64,000 nt of DNA from Morella rubra (GCA_003952965.2 CM025851.1:28426583-28490582); one strand, 5' to 3'. Positions 1 through 10,378 are shown, counted from the stretch's first letter. A program made the numbers and translations. The notes: generated by a model not told the origin, from the sequence alone.

Positions 1-151
1 TCTCCTTGGGTTTACATGATCTCTCATTATACTGCATTGGGCTAAAAGTAGTCTGCCGCTCCTTGCAGCCAGGCAACACTTGGACGTAATCTACTAATTG
101 ACCCAACACTTTTTCTTTGGTAAGAATATTCTCATATGGTCGCGTGGTCTT
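1..151 (-). CDS. possible internal exon of a host gene, running off the window
   Basis: On the minus strand, 151 down to 1 is an open frame of 50 codons with no stop. It starts just after a plausible splice acceptor (AAATAG, AG at 153-152). The peptide begins KTTRPYENILTKEKVLGQ and continues with mixed, non-repetitive composition that looks protein-like. I do not recognise the family. On the other side of the CACTA element, 10471-10485 encodes MLYEE followed by a GTAAGT donor in phase 0, the phase this exon needs. Without the transposon and one target copy, the intron would be 100 bp, a normal plant length. It could still be a chance open frame, since it is short and truncated by the window edge. 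Confidence 0.4.
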
Positions 152-159
152 CTATTTCC

Positions 160-162
160 CAA
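160..162. repeat. CACTA target site duplication, left copy (CAA)
   Basis: The three bases CAA directly precede the CACTA terminus at 163. The same CAA follows the right terminus at 10379-10381. A 3-bp duplication is the signature of CACTA transposase, and the exact match fixes both ends of the element. Confidence 0.85.
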
Positions 163-359
163 CACTACAAAAAAATTGACTTTTAGTGACAAAATTTTTT
201 GTCACTAAAAGTCAATATTTCGTCACTAAAAGAATTAGTGACGAAATATTTTCGTCACGAGCTCCGTCAGCGAATGAGCGTCACGAAATGTATTTCGTGA
301 CGAAATTCGAATTTCGTCACGAAAAGTTTTTAGTGACGATATTTTTCGTCACTAAATAT
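163..359. repeat. left CACTA terminus with two perfect palindromes
   Basis: 178-213 is a perfect hairpin with 17-bp arms (GACTTTTAGTGACAAAA and its complement) around a 2-bp loop. 293-324 is a fully palindromic 32-mer centred on CG at 308-309. Variants of TTAGTGACGAAA and TTTCGTCAC fill the rest. The right end (about 10150-10370) carries the same GTGACGAAA/TTTCGTCAC words. Confidence 0.85.
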
Positions 360-692
360 ACTGATCGATCGGTAATTTTCACGATCGGTCGTTGAAAACG
401 AAGTGATGGATCGATTGGGAATCCGATCGATCGGTATATATTTACGATCGGTCGGTACATATTGATCGATCGATCGGTACATATTGACGATCGATCGCAT
501 AAGCAACGACGATCGATCGCTTAAGCAACGACGATCGGACGCTTTATATAAGCGATCGATCACTAAAGTATAACGATCGATCGTTGAATTCAGTGATGTA
601 ACATTGATTTATGAACCGATCAATCGGTAGTATTGGACGATCGATCGGTTGAACAATAAACGATCGATCGCTGAATATGACGATCGATCAGT
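360..692. repeat. left subterminal CGATCGATCG array
   Basis: About 14 copies of CGATCGATCG or one-base variants, usually as ACGATCGATCG followed by G, C or T, lie 15-35 bp apart. The word is self-complementary, so each site reads the same on both strands. In En/Spm the matching regions bind TNPA. The same role here is inference. Confidence 0.85.
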
Positions 693-846
693 GGTGAGAG
701 AATTGTTTTTTTTTTTTTTTTAAAACAAATAATAATAAAAATATTATATAACACGTACATTTTATAATAATAATACAATCTCACATTAATAAATATCATA
801 TAGTGATCCATTATTAAATCGAAAATAATATCGTAATAAAACATAA
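693..846. other. AT-rich spacer between left array and TNPA-like gene
   Basis: A poly-T run (about 704-722) is followed by AT-rich sequence that lies 3' of the minus-strand TNPA-like gene. I see no coding signal here. Confidence 0.6.
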
Positions 847-2634
847 TTAAAAAGTTATTACAATATACATGCATCTACTTTTTGAACCCCCAAACTGGCT
901 GAATAGTCGCTTTGACATGTCGCTCATTTTCTTCTCCATTACAGAGGACATTTTCTTCTCCAGTTCCTTCGATATTTCTGCCCGTAAGCGCTCTTGCTCC
1001 TTTCGCATGCGCTCTTGTTCCAGTTGTATGCGCTCCTCGTGCTCTATTCGCATGCGCTCTTGCTCCCTTTTCATGCGCTCCTCCTGCTCCAACCGGATGC
1101 GCTCCTGCTCCACCCGCTGCTCTTCATGGTGGTCCCTCAGCGTGGCCTCCATCTCAGCTTGCTTCTTTGCAAATTCTTGCAAGTCTTTTTCTCTAGCAGC
1201 TCTCATTGCCTCTATCTCATCCCTTGCCTTTGCTAACTGGTGCTGTAGATCAGAAGACTGTGTAGTCAAAGTTGATGAAGGCAAAGGCTTAACCGCCCGT
1301 CCTAATCCCCGAACATATCCCGACTTCTTGCCCAATATCTCGGAATATACTTCAATTTCGGTATAAGTCTTCCCTTCTAAATCACACTTACGCTGGAAGG
1401 CATCCATCCGTTCCTAAAAAATGAAAATAATTACCAGAAACATTAATGTAGATAAACTATACATAAATTACATAAAGTAGATTGAAATGAAAGCGACTTA
1501 CATAAATTTCTCTCGCTCCTTCCGAGGTCCAAATCCCATCTTTGTTTGTATAATTCTTTTTATATAGTCTGCAGGATTGATATTGCCGCTTTCTTGATTT
1601 TTCTACATGACAATAACATAAAGTTATTGACAAACAATATCAATAAAGTCTAAGATTTAGTTGTTAACTTACCATGCAAGCTCGTGTGCGCTGGAACGAG
1701 CGCGAACCAGCAGCGTGGTTCACAGTCAACTTTGATCTATTCTTCTTATTTTGTTCGCTTCGTTTCTGCGATATTTTAAGTAATTAAATATAAAAAGAAT
1801 GTAATATTTAAGCAACAAGTTTTTGTAATCACGTACCATAAATGCTTCGCTGGTGAACAGATCGCATAACTCCTTCCACTGTTCTTCTGTGGTATCAGGA
1901 TGCGGCTTCAGCAACGCCGCCTCTTTACTCGGGAACTTCTTAAAATACGCATGCATTCGGTTGCGGTGCGTTCGACGTGCCGTCATCATTGTCTCGACCA
2001 CCGTCCTCACGTCCTCATGACGGGTGTAGTCAAGGTCGAACTGGTCCTGCATAAGTACCAAAACAGACAATATTACAATGATAAACGAAATGCTTAACCA
2101 AAAATTCTATATTTACGAATTTAATCATACCAACACCCGGTCCATAATGTACTCCTTCACTTCTGTAGGAACATCGACCCACTTGTTAATGAGATCGGAA
2201 TCAACCCTCGGACCAACATTCCAATCTTCGTCGATAGAATGACAGCAGTGGAAGAAACTCCTCCACACTCTCCCTCCGGGATATGCACCGATAGTTTCGC
2301 GGACCCAGACCCGGACCCAAGACTCTTCTCCAAACTGACCCCACGTGTCCTACCTCGCCCACGTTTAGAAGCTGATGTCGCTACATAAAATAAAATTAAC
2401 AAAGTTAGTCGGTCGGTTAACTTAAGGAAATTGAAATATAACTTAGAATAATTTCTTACATGCACAACTACTAGGACAAGCTGGCGTGCCTTGACTCATG
2501 CCTTCATTCACTCTCGGAGAAGGAGCGCTCAGTGTAGGACTCAGGATCGGACTCATACTATGCAACTGTCCAGAAGTAACTGAAGGAAATTCTCGTCCAC
2601 GCTTCATTTCACCGTAGAAGCTGTGACATAACAA
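847..2634 (-). pseudogene. TNPA-like CACTA protein (plant transposase, Ptta/En/Spm type), spliced, with one frameshift
   Basis: This is the accessory gene of the CACTA element. In En/Spm the matching protein binds the subterminal repeats and assists TNP2. Exons visible on the minus strand are about 2634-2460, 2380-2131, 2046-1837, 1765-1673, 1602-1502 and 1413-847, mostly with GT/AG borders. Family landmarks in order are RGRGRTRGVSLEK, KWVDVPTEVKEYIMDRVL, the basic NKKNRSKLTVNHAAGSRSF, DGIWTSEGAREIY, ERMDAFQRKC and EILGKKSGYVRGLGR. A long C-terminal coiled coil follows, made of an 8-residue repeat of the form ERMRxEQE. The frame changes near 2200 between LVRGLIPIS and the KWVDVP segment, so the gene looks broken there. 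The 1602-1502 exon does not join its neighbours in a single phase, so its borders are tentative. Confidence 0.75.
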
Positions 2635-2729
2635 AATAAACGATAAAGATATGGTAAACGAGACAGTAACAGTAAAAATTGTTCAGCAAACATCAACATT
2701 AGAAAGAAAAATATACATGAAAGAAATTA
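2635..2729. other. spacer between TNPA-like and TNP2-like genes
   Basis: Only about 95 bp separate the end of the TNP2-like reading frame from the start of the TNPA-like reading frame, both on the minus strand. In En/Spm the two proteins come from alternative splicing of one transcript. The same could hold here, but the sequence does not prove it. Confidence 0.4.
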
Positions 2730-5149
2730 TTAATCAGAATCTGATTCTTGCGCGTTATCGCCCGATGCCTCATTCTCAGTAGAGTTGCTATCACTTTCGA
2801 ATAAATCTTCGTCCCCACTTTCTTCGGTATTCTCTTCAAATTCTGTTTCATTCCCCTCTGAAACATTGTTACTATCTATACGTCTTTTTTTCCGCCGATC
2901 AATTGCCTCAGAAGCTTGGATAACATTTGGCGTAACGTCATCCCTCCGTAGTGGATTAAGATTAAACTGTCGGAAGTCTATAAACAAGTCAATGGCATCG
3001 TCCTCTTGATACGCTTCATTCACAATGGCTGCTCCCGATTCAATGTTTACATCAACTTCACCATCCGGATCCAGGCCGGGAATGTCATATGCATTTCTAC
3101 ACGACAATTTCTGCACGACTCGCCATGTAGGTCCATGCAGATTATCAACTAGTTAAAACACTTGACTTGCTTGATGAGCCAAAACAAATGGATCTTCTAA
3201 GTACCACAGTTGGGAAGTGTTTATGCTCTTAAAGTTCTCGTCGATACGAATTCCACGGTGATCTCCAACGTCCCACCAATCACACTTAAACAAATATACA
3301 GTATTTCCCCGCAAGTATTGCATGGCATAAATGTCTACAAGCCTTCCATAAAATTCTATTGGATTTCCCTCATGTGATCCCGGTACCACAATACCACTGT
3401 TCTGCGTTCTCCACGTTCTTCCCATTGTACTGTATGATATCTACATCCGTTCATAACACATGCAGAATAACGCATCACTCGTGTATCAGGCCCACGTGCC
3501 AATGAATACAATTCATCGATCGATGTACATGGATTTTGATAACGTAATTTTTGAACCTACAACAATTTATTAGAAGGTCATTAAAAACAAAGACCAATTT
3601 AATTTGGTCGCATACGAACCTCATGTTGTTCGCGTGCGCATGTGTTCACTGTAATGATAAGATTAATCAACGTCTGTATTATAGAAAACCTATGAAATTT
3701 TATTTTACTTATTCTAAGTAGTTGCTGATGCCTTTTCAATTGTTCAGCACAAACCACCGAGCTTTCTTGAACTCTGATGTCAACCAGTAATCTAATTCTC
3801 TGAGTGATCTGGATCTCGGGAGGATCGCCTCAATTAAACACTGTCTCCTCGAACACTCATTCTCAATATACGCTTCGTTTCGGGACGAGACTTATTTTTC
3901 ACATTCCGTTTCGATGTACATCCATCTATATTGTACATGTAAATTGCAGTACATCATTTCCAACTTGTGGTAAACAAACTTCAGTTTAAGTCTTCCTTCA
4001 GGGAAGAACCCTCTGCAAAACACATGACAATCATGACTTTTCATTCCAGAAATGACGCACAACATCTAACATCTTTTAACCACTCACAGGCCCTCCTTCG
4101 CTCTTCCCGAATCAAAGTCACCGCTTGAAGCATCAATTCAACCCGACCGTCATGAACCAAGTGCAACTCTTTTTTGACCCCCATTTCAGCTAATTTCGTG
4201 CACCGCTGAATCTCTGGTCTTGAACTCGATATTCATCACCACACGTTGTCACAGATGTTCTTCTCGATGATCATTTATGTAACCCTAATGTACTCACTAT
4301 TTTCCTTCCAAAAACGACACACAATCATTCAATTGTTCCACATGATCTATGGATATCATTATCCATGCATGCCCCATGTCATAATGACCCATATAACACA
4401 TTCTTCTCCCGTGCTTCAAAACCTTTTGCCAATTTGTATTCGCCTCATAATACGATCCTGGTAACGTCTCCCCCTCTGGCAATGCCTCCATAAATCAACT
4501 GTAACATCATATCAAATGCCTCTTGAACCCCAACGTGGTCCTTATCAAAATTCTTATGAATCTGCCGACCCGTTTTTCCTTATGCCATCTCATGTCAATT
4601 GCTAATCTTTTGTGGTAAACTGAACTGTAAATGAAACTTACGAAACTTCGGCATACTATCCCAGGATACAATTCTAATGCCTTCCGTAATATCCTGCTTC
4701 CCATAATTTATTATGTGGTGTCGAAGCCTTCGGTCCCCAAGTGGGGGTTTCCTTAATATTAGGGTTCTCCTTTCAACCCTTGCCGCCCCACCATCTAATC
4801 CGGCACGAACATCAGATAACATTTCCTCTATTTTATCAGAGTTATCTCCCTCTAAATCATCATCACTATATGGTAAGCTCGCACCGGACTCTTGACTCAA
4901 CTGTGAAGTAAGTTGAATACCCTCCCCGTGAAACACCCATGACTTATAGCTCACATCAAACCCATTAATGTATATATGATCTTCCATTTTATCCAACACT
5001 TGAAACACTACATTTCTGCACTTCCGACACGGACATCTGATCTGACCCCAAGAGTCTACACAACAAGCAGCCATACCGACAAACCCACGAACCCCCTCCG
5101 AATACTTTTCACCAAACCGATTTTTCTCGTAAACCCAACCTTTATCCAT
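2730..5149 (-). pseudogene. TNP2-like CACTA transposase, catalytic core largely deleted
   Basis: The start at 5149 (MDKGWVYEKN) opens a Transpos_assoc zinc-binding domain: GMAACCVDSWGQIRCPC, then CRKC, then HIYINGFDVSYKSWVFHGEG. Downstream come only short, disordered pieces of the transposase core: LAIDMRWHKEK near 4610, LPEGETLPGSYYEA near 4480 and RRMCYMGH near 4400. A degenerate DUF4218-like stretch follows (about 4000-3650). A good DUF4216 domain lies at 3425-3153 (TQNSGIVVPGS, then FYGRLVDIYAMQYL, then CDWWDV). A single TAA near 3150, where the family usually has Tyr (QVF-stop-LVDNLHG), splits this from the acidic C-terminal tail that ends at 2730. The conserved core between DMRWH and DUF4218 is essentially missing, so it cannot be an active transposase. 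Confidence 0.8.
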
Positions 5150-5425
5150 CGCCACCAATCTAAAAACATACACAAATTAAGTAATTCATAAACACCCAAT
5201 CATTGTAACTTGACTTTAAACCCAGCTGATAGGTCCTATCCCATTCAAGATTGTGTATTTGGAGTTGAACATCAGTTCAACTTGTGTCCATCCATACCTC
5301 AAAAAAATTCGGCAGCATCTCCCCTCAGTCCCCAAATACACGCACCAGCGTTGGAGGCAAACGTCATCAACGATAGTTGTATGACGTCATACACCAATGC
5401 TAGTAGTATACCCAGGAGACAAAAG
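5150..5425. other. 5' flank of the TNP2-like gene
   Basis: This is non-coding sequence just upstream of the TNP2-like start. The plus-strand open frame over part of it has no recognisable motif, and I regard it as chance. Confidence 0.5.
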
Positions 5426-5632
5426 GTAGATGATACCGAATTTTCTCCAAGACAGGACAGGACACAAGTACCGAACTCGTCCAACCACGAATACACAATC
5501 TCAAACTGTCCATATTATGGACAATTCAAGGGTTATTACGCGATAAACGCATAATTTATCGCGTCTTAACCCTTGAACGGGTCTACGGGTACACACATTT
5601 TATCCCAAAAATAAACTCAAACATAACAAGTC
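5426..5632. repeat. hairpin-bearing direct repeat, copy 1
   Basis: This stretch begins GTAGATGATACCGAA and ends with TCAAAAACACTCC, and it recurs at 7426-7630 in the same orientation. At 5527-5575 it contains an inverted repeat whose left arm CAAGGGTTATTACGCGATAA is answered by TTATCGCGTCTTAACCCTTG, with a short loop between. The second copy lies directly 3' of the captured gene, so the unit may be a duplicated 3' untranslated region or terminator. Confidence 0.75.
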
Positions 5633-7425
5633 AAAAACACTCCAATATTCATCCTCCATGCTTCTCAAACTTCATGATTCATTTTCAGAACTCAAGCACT
5701 TCAATACTTAAATATGAGAATATAATAAAATAACATCAAAAGGTCAATAAATTGCAATTTGCCCTAACTGGCGATCGATCGTTGTTATAATGACGATCGA
5801 TGGATGTTCACCGATCGATCGTCATTATAAAGACGATCGATCGGTGAACCTCCATCTAACAAACGATCGATCGCCAGAATCGTGATCGATCGTGAGTAAC
5901 CCAGATCGACAAAACAGCTTGCCAGGCCTCCCACGCACTCAAATCCACGCCCAAAACACTCACAAATCATTCTCATGCAATACTAATTCTAATATATATA
6001 TATTAAAAACACTCTAAGAAGCTCTAATCAACACAAATCCAATCCACAAGACCCACGAATAGAAAAATAAAAATAACACCAAATAACCGACGAAATCAAT
6101 CAAAAATCGTAGTGTAGGTTGAGGATATTACCTTTTGCACGAAATGTAGATCAAAACGAACTAGATTCACACTAAAATCTCACAAATGTCGCCCAAATTT
6201 TTCAACACTCACCCGGTTAAAAAACAAATGAATTTGAGCTTGGGCTTAACCTTAAGGACTTCTAAACACTCTCACAACTAAAATGACGGTATGTAGACAA
6301 AATTAAAGAGAAAAATGGCTCCTTCCGCGAGTCTCTAGTTTTCTCTTGCCGTGGGTGTGTTTTTGCTCCACCCATGGCTTTAGACCATCCTCGGGATATC
6401 AAGCGCGATAAACACCGATCGATCGGTCCAATAATAGCAATCGATCGCCTTGTCAGCTTTAAAATTCCCGCTAAGTGTTTTAAAAGATCGATCGTTTAAT
6501 GAATTCAAAATGATGACGGACGCTGGAGATCGATCATTAGTAATATATGATTGATCGTTCTTAAAACATTAAATGACACCGTCCTTCACTGATCGATTGG
6601 TCACATACCAATCGATTGTTAAATCTAATTATTAAAAAAATAAATTTTAACTAGACAAATGATTTAATTATTAAAATTAGTTTACTTATAATATCATATT
6701 AATGCGTATCTCAAATACGTAAATTATAATCATGTGTTAAATAAGCGTTATGTCATTAATTTCAAATATCTTAATACCTCACTCATACTAACACAAACAA
6801 AATACATCTGTGTTACAACATGTATAACTTATAAATGCTTTCTTAAAAATTAATGATATGTACTTGATATGTTTTTATATAATCTAAATACATCCTAACA
6901 TACTTTGTTTATATATATTTCTATGTTTCTAATAATTTAAACTCATATTATTTAAAAAAATTGAGGGTTACATTAAAAGCTAATGTAGCGATCGATCTGC
7001 GTATATACCGGTCGATCGGTTAGTGCACCCAAATGACGACGGACAACACCGATGTATCGGTGTATTTAGTTGTAAAGCAGTAAAATAAAAAACGATTTCT
7101 TGTTAAATTCTTTATATTAGTTATTTGATAAACCACTTATTTTGTTATTTTTGCCGAGCAAAGGGTATATTGGTCATTTTACTTAAATAAGTGTCGATAA
7201 AGAAATACAAATAGAAAAACACGTACATAGTAATCAAAGTTTCTTTTGCATATCCACAGATATTCCAGAAACTGTCTCAAATACGTAAATAAAAAAACCA
7301 AATCCAAATAAACACAAATGTCTCAAACAGATAAATAAAACCATTAATCAAAATGTATGTCCCCAAATAGATATATAAAACAACAAAAACTCATCTACGT
7401 CGAACAGCATCACGGAAAAGTGGCC
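5633..7425. other. AT-rich interval with internal CGATCGATCG clusters
   Basis: This lies between the two hairpin repeats and upstream of the TNP2-like gene. Three clusters of the subterminal word occur: 5770-5905 (about six sites), 6414-6625 (about seven, several degenerate) and 6987-7025 (two). The rest is AT-rich and non-coding. The placement suggests promoter elements or buried termini of an earlier element. Confidence 0.7.
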
Positions 7426-7616
7426 ACGTAGATGATACCGAATATCCTTTGGGAAGGACACAACTACCAAACTCGTCCGTTTTGAATTTACAATCTCAAA
7501 GTCCATATTTGGGACAATTCAAGGGTTATTACGCGATAAAACCATAATTTATTACGTCTTAACCCTTGAACGGGTCTAAGGTAAATACATTGTCCCAAAA
7601 ATAAACTCAAACCCAG
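7426..7616. repeat. hairpin-bearing direct repeat, copy 2
   Basis: It aligns with 5426-5632, including the arms CAAGGGTTATTACGCGATAA and TTATTACGTCTTAACCCTTG (about 7519-7569). The second arm has one change, which weakens the stem. It abuts the stop of the minus-strand gene at 7617. Confidence 0.75.
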
Positions 7617-8972
7617 TCAAAAACACTCCGGATCATCCTTCAGCTGCTCTTCCATTGACTGCATCCGCCTCTCAAATGGCTGTAGAGTGGCCTTCATAGT
7701 GGCGCCGACACGGCTGTCGAAGTCCGCAAATAGCTGGGTCATCCATGGAGGAGGCACTGCAGGTGCTCCCGTCTCCATAGGTACCTCTGACGCTGATGTC
7801 GAAGGCCGTGATGCCTCCTCTACGGCCGCTGCTGCTCTACGAGCAAACTGTCGAGTCAATGCCCCCTCCTGGCCCCAGCTCCTGGACAGAGTGAACTTGT
7901 TCAGCGCACTCTTAACCTCTTTACGTGTATCCGAGGCAACGATCACGACTCCCCGAGAAATGAGGAACTGAGTCAGAAACACGCCGTATGGGAGGTTATA
8001 TTCTTAATTTCCCAAGCCTCATCCATAATCACCTCGAACATGTACAATGGAAAATCTATCCGCGTCTGCTGACCCAATAAGAGCATGCACTGAGCTCTCG
8101 TGAACGGACACTCGTTGGAATGAGTTCTGCCATCGACGTTCGGCGTCCAAATAAGGTGCAAAATCCGCCAAAACTCATTGAACTCACTCTGCTTAATTAT
8201 GCTGCCCACCACTGCAGAGGTCTTCCCAGTCATAAGAGTTCACAGGTCCTGCTCAAATGTCCTTTGCTCATCAGTTAGGGGTACTGCCAGAACACAAGTC
8301 CGTAATGGAGGAGCAGCCCTACATCCATAAATCACCTCGAACATGGGAAAAACTCTATCGCGGCCCCAATAAGAGCATGCACTGGCTCTCGTGTAGGGAC
8401 AACTCGGTAAGAGTCTTCTTGCCATGCGGGACGGGGATTCGGCATCCATATAAGGTGCAAAATCCGCCAAAACTCACTGAACTCACTCTGCTTAATTATA
8501 CGACCACTGCAGAGGTCTTCCCCGTCATCAACGTCCACACTTGCTTTGATGTCCTCTGCATCTCAGGGGTACCGCCGGGAAACAGGAGCTCTCGAGGCCG
8601 GGCAGTTTAAGAAATCGGTAATGACGTCTGCTGAGAATAAGAACTGCACGCCCACCTCTAGCTGCACCTCAGCTCTATCGACCGAGACGAGTGCACAGAA
8701 GAAATCTTGCACAACTGCGTCCACGCAAAACCCTTCAGTCCACGAGAGCTGATGAATAAACCCTTGGTACTCGAAGAGTTGGTAGAGGGAGTGCTCCTCA
8801 ACAATAACTGGTCAAAATCAGAGAGCGTCACAGGACGCTCTTTGGCCACTGGCCGCCCCCTCAGGTACTCCATTCGCCTCTCCAAGGTCATCATTGGATC
8901 AGCGACTTCTTGCTCTTGGGACGACGATCCCGTCCCAGTTCTCGATGTGCGTGCACGCTTAACTCCTGACAT
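7617..8972 (-). pseudogene. captured plant-transposon-type protein gene, broken by an internal duplication and frameshifts
   Basis: The minus-strand frame opens with MSGVKRARTSRTGTGSSSQEQ. Readable segments follow in shifting frames: SRGLKGFAWTQLCKI, IIKQSEFSEFWRILHLIWMP, REPVHALIGA, MFEVI, LPYGVFLTQFLISRGVV and a C-terminal coiled-coil-like tail. The order resembles the plant proteins annotated as putative plant transposon protein (PF20167-like), which is a recollection I cannot test here. A segment of about 210 bp is present twice in direct order (8322-8529 and 8020-8233), repeating the EFWRILHLIW block and breaking the frame. A CGATCGATCG array lies just upstream (9067-9510) and a hairpin repeat just downstream. 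Confidence 0.5.
8020..8529 (-). repeat. internal direct duplication within the captured gene
   Basis: 8322-8529 and 8020-8233 match over most of their length, for example AAGACCTCTGCAGTGGT and GTGCATGCTCTTATTGGG on the minus strand. Differences are both substitutions and indels. This looks like an old duplication, unlike the cleaner duplications at 45-52 kb. Confidence 0.75.
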
Positions 8973-9066
8973 TTTATGTATACTGCAAAAGTTGTATATA
9001 AATATGTGTTAATAAGCAATCACAATAACGTATTACTTTAAAAAAAAAAAAGTAATGACAATCACG

Positions 9067-9510
9067 TGACGATCGATCACTAAATTTGACAATCGATCAC
9101 TAAATGACGATCGATCAATTAATTTCACCGATCGAACGCTATCGGTTAAAAGACGCGTTTCAGTGCACAGACGATCGATCGTCCATGCAACCAAACGCAC
9201 AGTATCACTAAGCGATCGATCGCCAAAAAAGCGATCGATCGCGTTTTAAGCTAAACGGTACACTTAACAATGTAGCTTACCGATCGATCGCTTTGGTATA
9301 AGCGATCGATCGGTAATCTTAACGATCGATCGTCTATATAAACGATCGATCGCTCATGAATTGAAACGCACAGTTTCGAGGAGACGATCGATCGCTCATA
9401 AAGCATCGATCGCTCCGTACCAAAATAAGCGATCGATCGGTGCATTTAACCGATCGATCGTTCATCTACCACTTACACTACGATCGATCGCCCATTTAGA
9501 CGATCCGATC
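9067..9510. repeat. right subterminal CGATCGATCG array (outer gene side)
   Basis: About 17 copies of CGATCGATCG or close variants are spaced some 20-30 bp apart. The array lies immediately upstream of the minus-strand gene that starts at 8972 and inside the right end of the CACTA element. Confidence 0.85.
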
Positions 9511-9843
9511 GTTACGGGAACAAAGACACACAGACGTTCCAAAACCCCAAAACAGGCCCAAAATCACCCAAAATTTATCCCATAATACTCCTAAACTCTT
9601 AAAACATGCATCAACAATAAAATAAATATATTTTTCGGTCCTAAATGAATGATATAGCAAATTAGAAAACGTACACTAAAAATTCCTACTGAACAACCAC
9701 TTAATATTGCTTAAAAAATAATATAAGTACGTACCTTTGACGGAGAAGACAATGAAGTATGATTCCACGCTTTTGAAAGACAATGCAGCACGAAATGACT
9801 CCTTGCACTTTGAGAGAATTCGAGATTTCGAGAAATAACCAGT
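9511..9843. other. spacer between right arrays
   Basis: This is AT-rich sequence with no array sites and no credible gene. Confidence 0.5.
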
Positions 9844-10021
9844 TGACTTCGGCGGTTTCATATAATTGTTTGTGACGATCGATCGGTAGTTATTTACCGA
9901 TCGATCGCTATTTTCTGACACGTGGCGTCTTATGACTTCGGCGGTTGCATATAATTGTTTGTGACGATCGATCGGTAGTTATTTACCGATCGATCGCTAT
10001 TTTCTGACACGTGGCGTCTTA
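9844..10021. repeat. 89-bp tandem duplication carrying array sites
   Basis: 9844-9932 and 9933-10021 are two tandem copies that are nearly identical (TTTCATAT against TTGCATAT). Each starts TGACTTCGGCGGTT, contains two CGATCGATCG sites facing each other, and ends ACACGTGGCGTCTTA. Confidence 0.9.
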
Positions 10022-10378
10022 CCATTCGTTGGACTGCGATTCGAAAATATTGACGGTTACGCTTACCGATCGATCGTCCTATATTGACAATCGATCGTAA
10101 TGACGAGATCGGAATTAGATACCGATTGTCGGTACCGATACCGATCGATCGGTGGGTGACGAAACTTTCCGTCACCAAAAAGATTAACTTTTAGTGACAA
10201 CAATTTTATTTCGTCACAAATAAAACTTTTAGTGACGAAATTGGTGACGAAAAATAAACAAAAAGTCTACGAAAATAGCATTTTGTCACTAAAAATTTTA
10301 GTGACTTTTAGTTTCGACGAAAAAACTTCAATTCGTCACCGAGAATTTCGTCACTAAAAGTCAATTTTCTAGTAGTGC
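10022..10378. repeat. right CACTA terminus with CGATCGATCG and GTGACGAAA words
   Basis: Further CGATCGATCG sites lie up to about 10155. Inverted GTGACGAAA/TTTCGTCAC motifs and the terminal AAAAGTCAATTTTCTAGTAGTG (split here as AAAAGTCAATTTTC and TAGTAGTG) follow. It mirrors the left end at 163-359. Confidence 0.85.

Larger units (their letters stand above)
163..10378 (-). mobile_element. 10.2-kb CACTA (En/Spm) DNA transposon
   Basis: The element starts CACTACAAAAAAATTGACTT and ends TCAATTTTCTAGTAGTG. About 28 bp are inverted at the two ends with few mismatches, and the flanking 3-bp duplications are identical (CAA). Inside are the two classic genes of autonomous plant CACTA elements, both on the minus strand: a TNP2-like transposase (5149 to 2730) and a spliced TNPA-like gene (2634 to 847). 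A third minus-strand gene lies at 8972 to 7617. Palindromic CGATCGATCG arrays fill both subterminal regions, the position of TNPA-binding motifs in Spm. The transposase lacks most of its catalytic core, so the copy itself is probably immobile. The exact TSD and well-kept termini point to a fairly recent insertion, perhaps driven in trans. Confidence 0.93.

Noticed and set aside
869..1366. 165-codon plus-strand frame opposite the TNPA-like coiled coil
   Set aside because: Its Ser/Arg/Cys repeats are the complement of the Glu/Arg codon repeats on the coding strand.
3755..3775. GAGCTTTCTTGAACT resembles part of miR396
   Set aside because: Only about 14 bases match, the site lies inside the decayed transposase region, and no precursor-like foldback surrounds it.
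360..10155. CGATCGATCG arrays as a CRISPR-like or bacterial restriction-site feature
   Set aside because: Spacing is irregular, spacers are not unique units, and the setting is a plant CACTA transposon.
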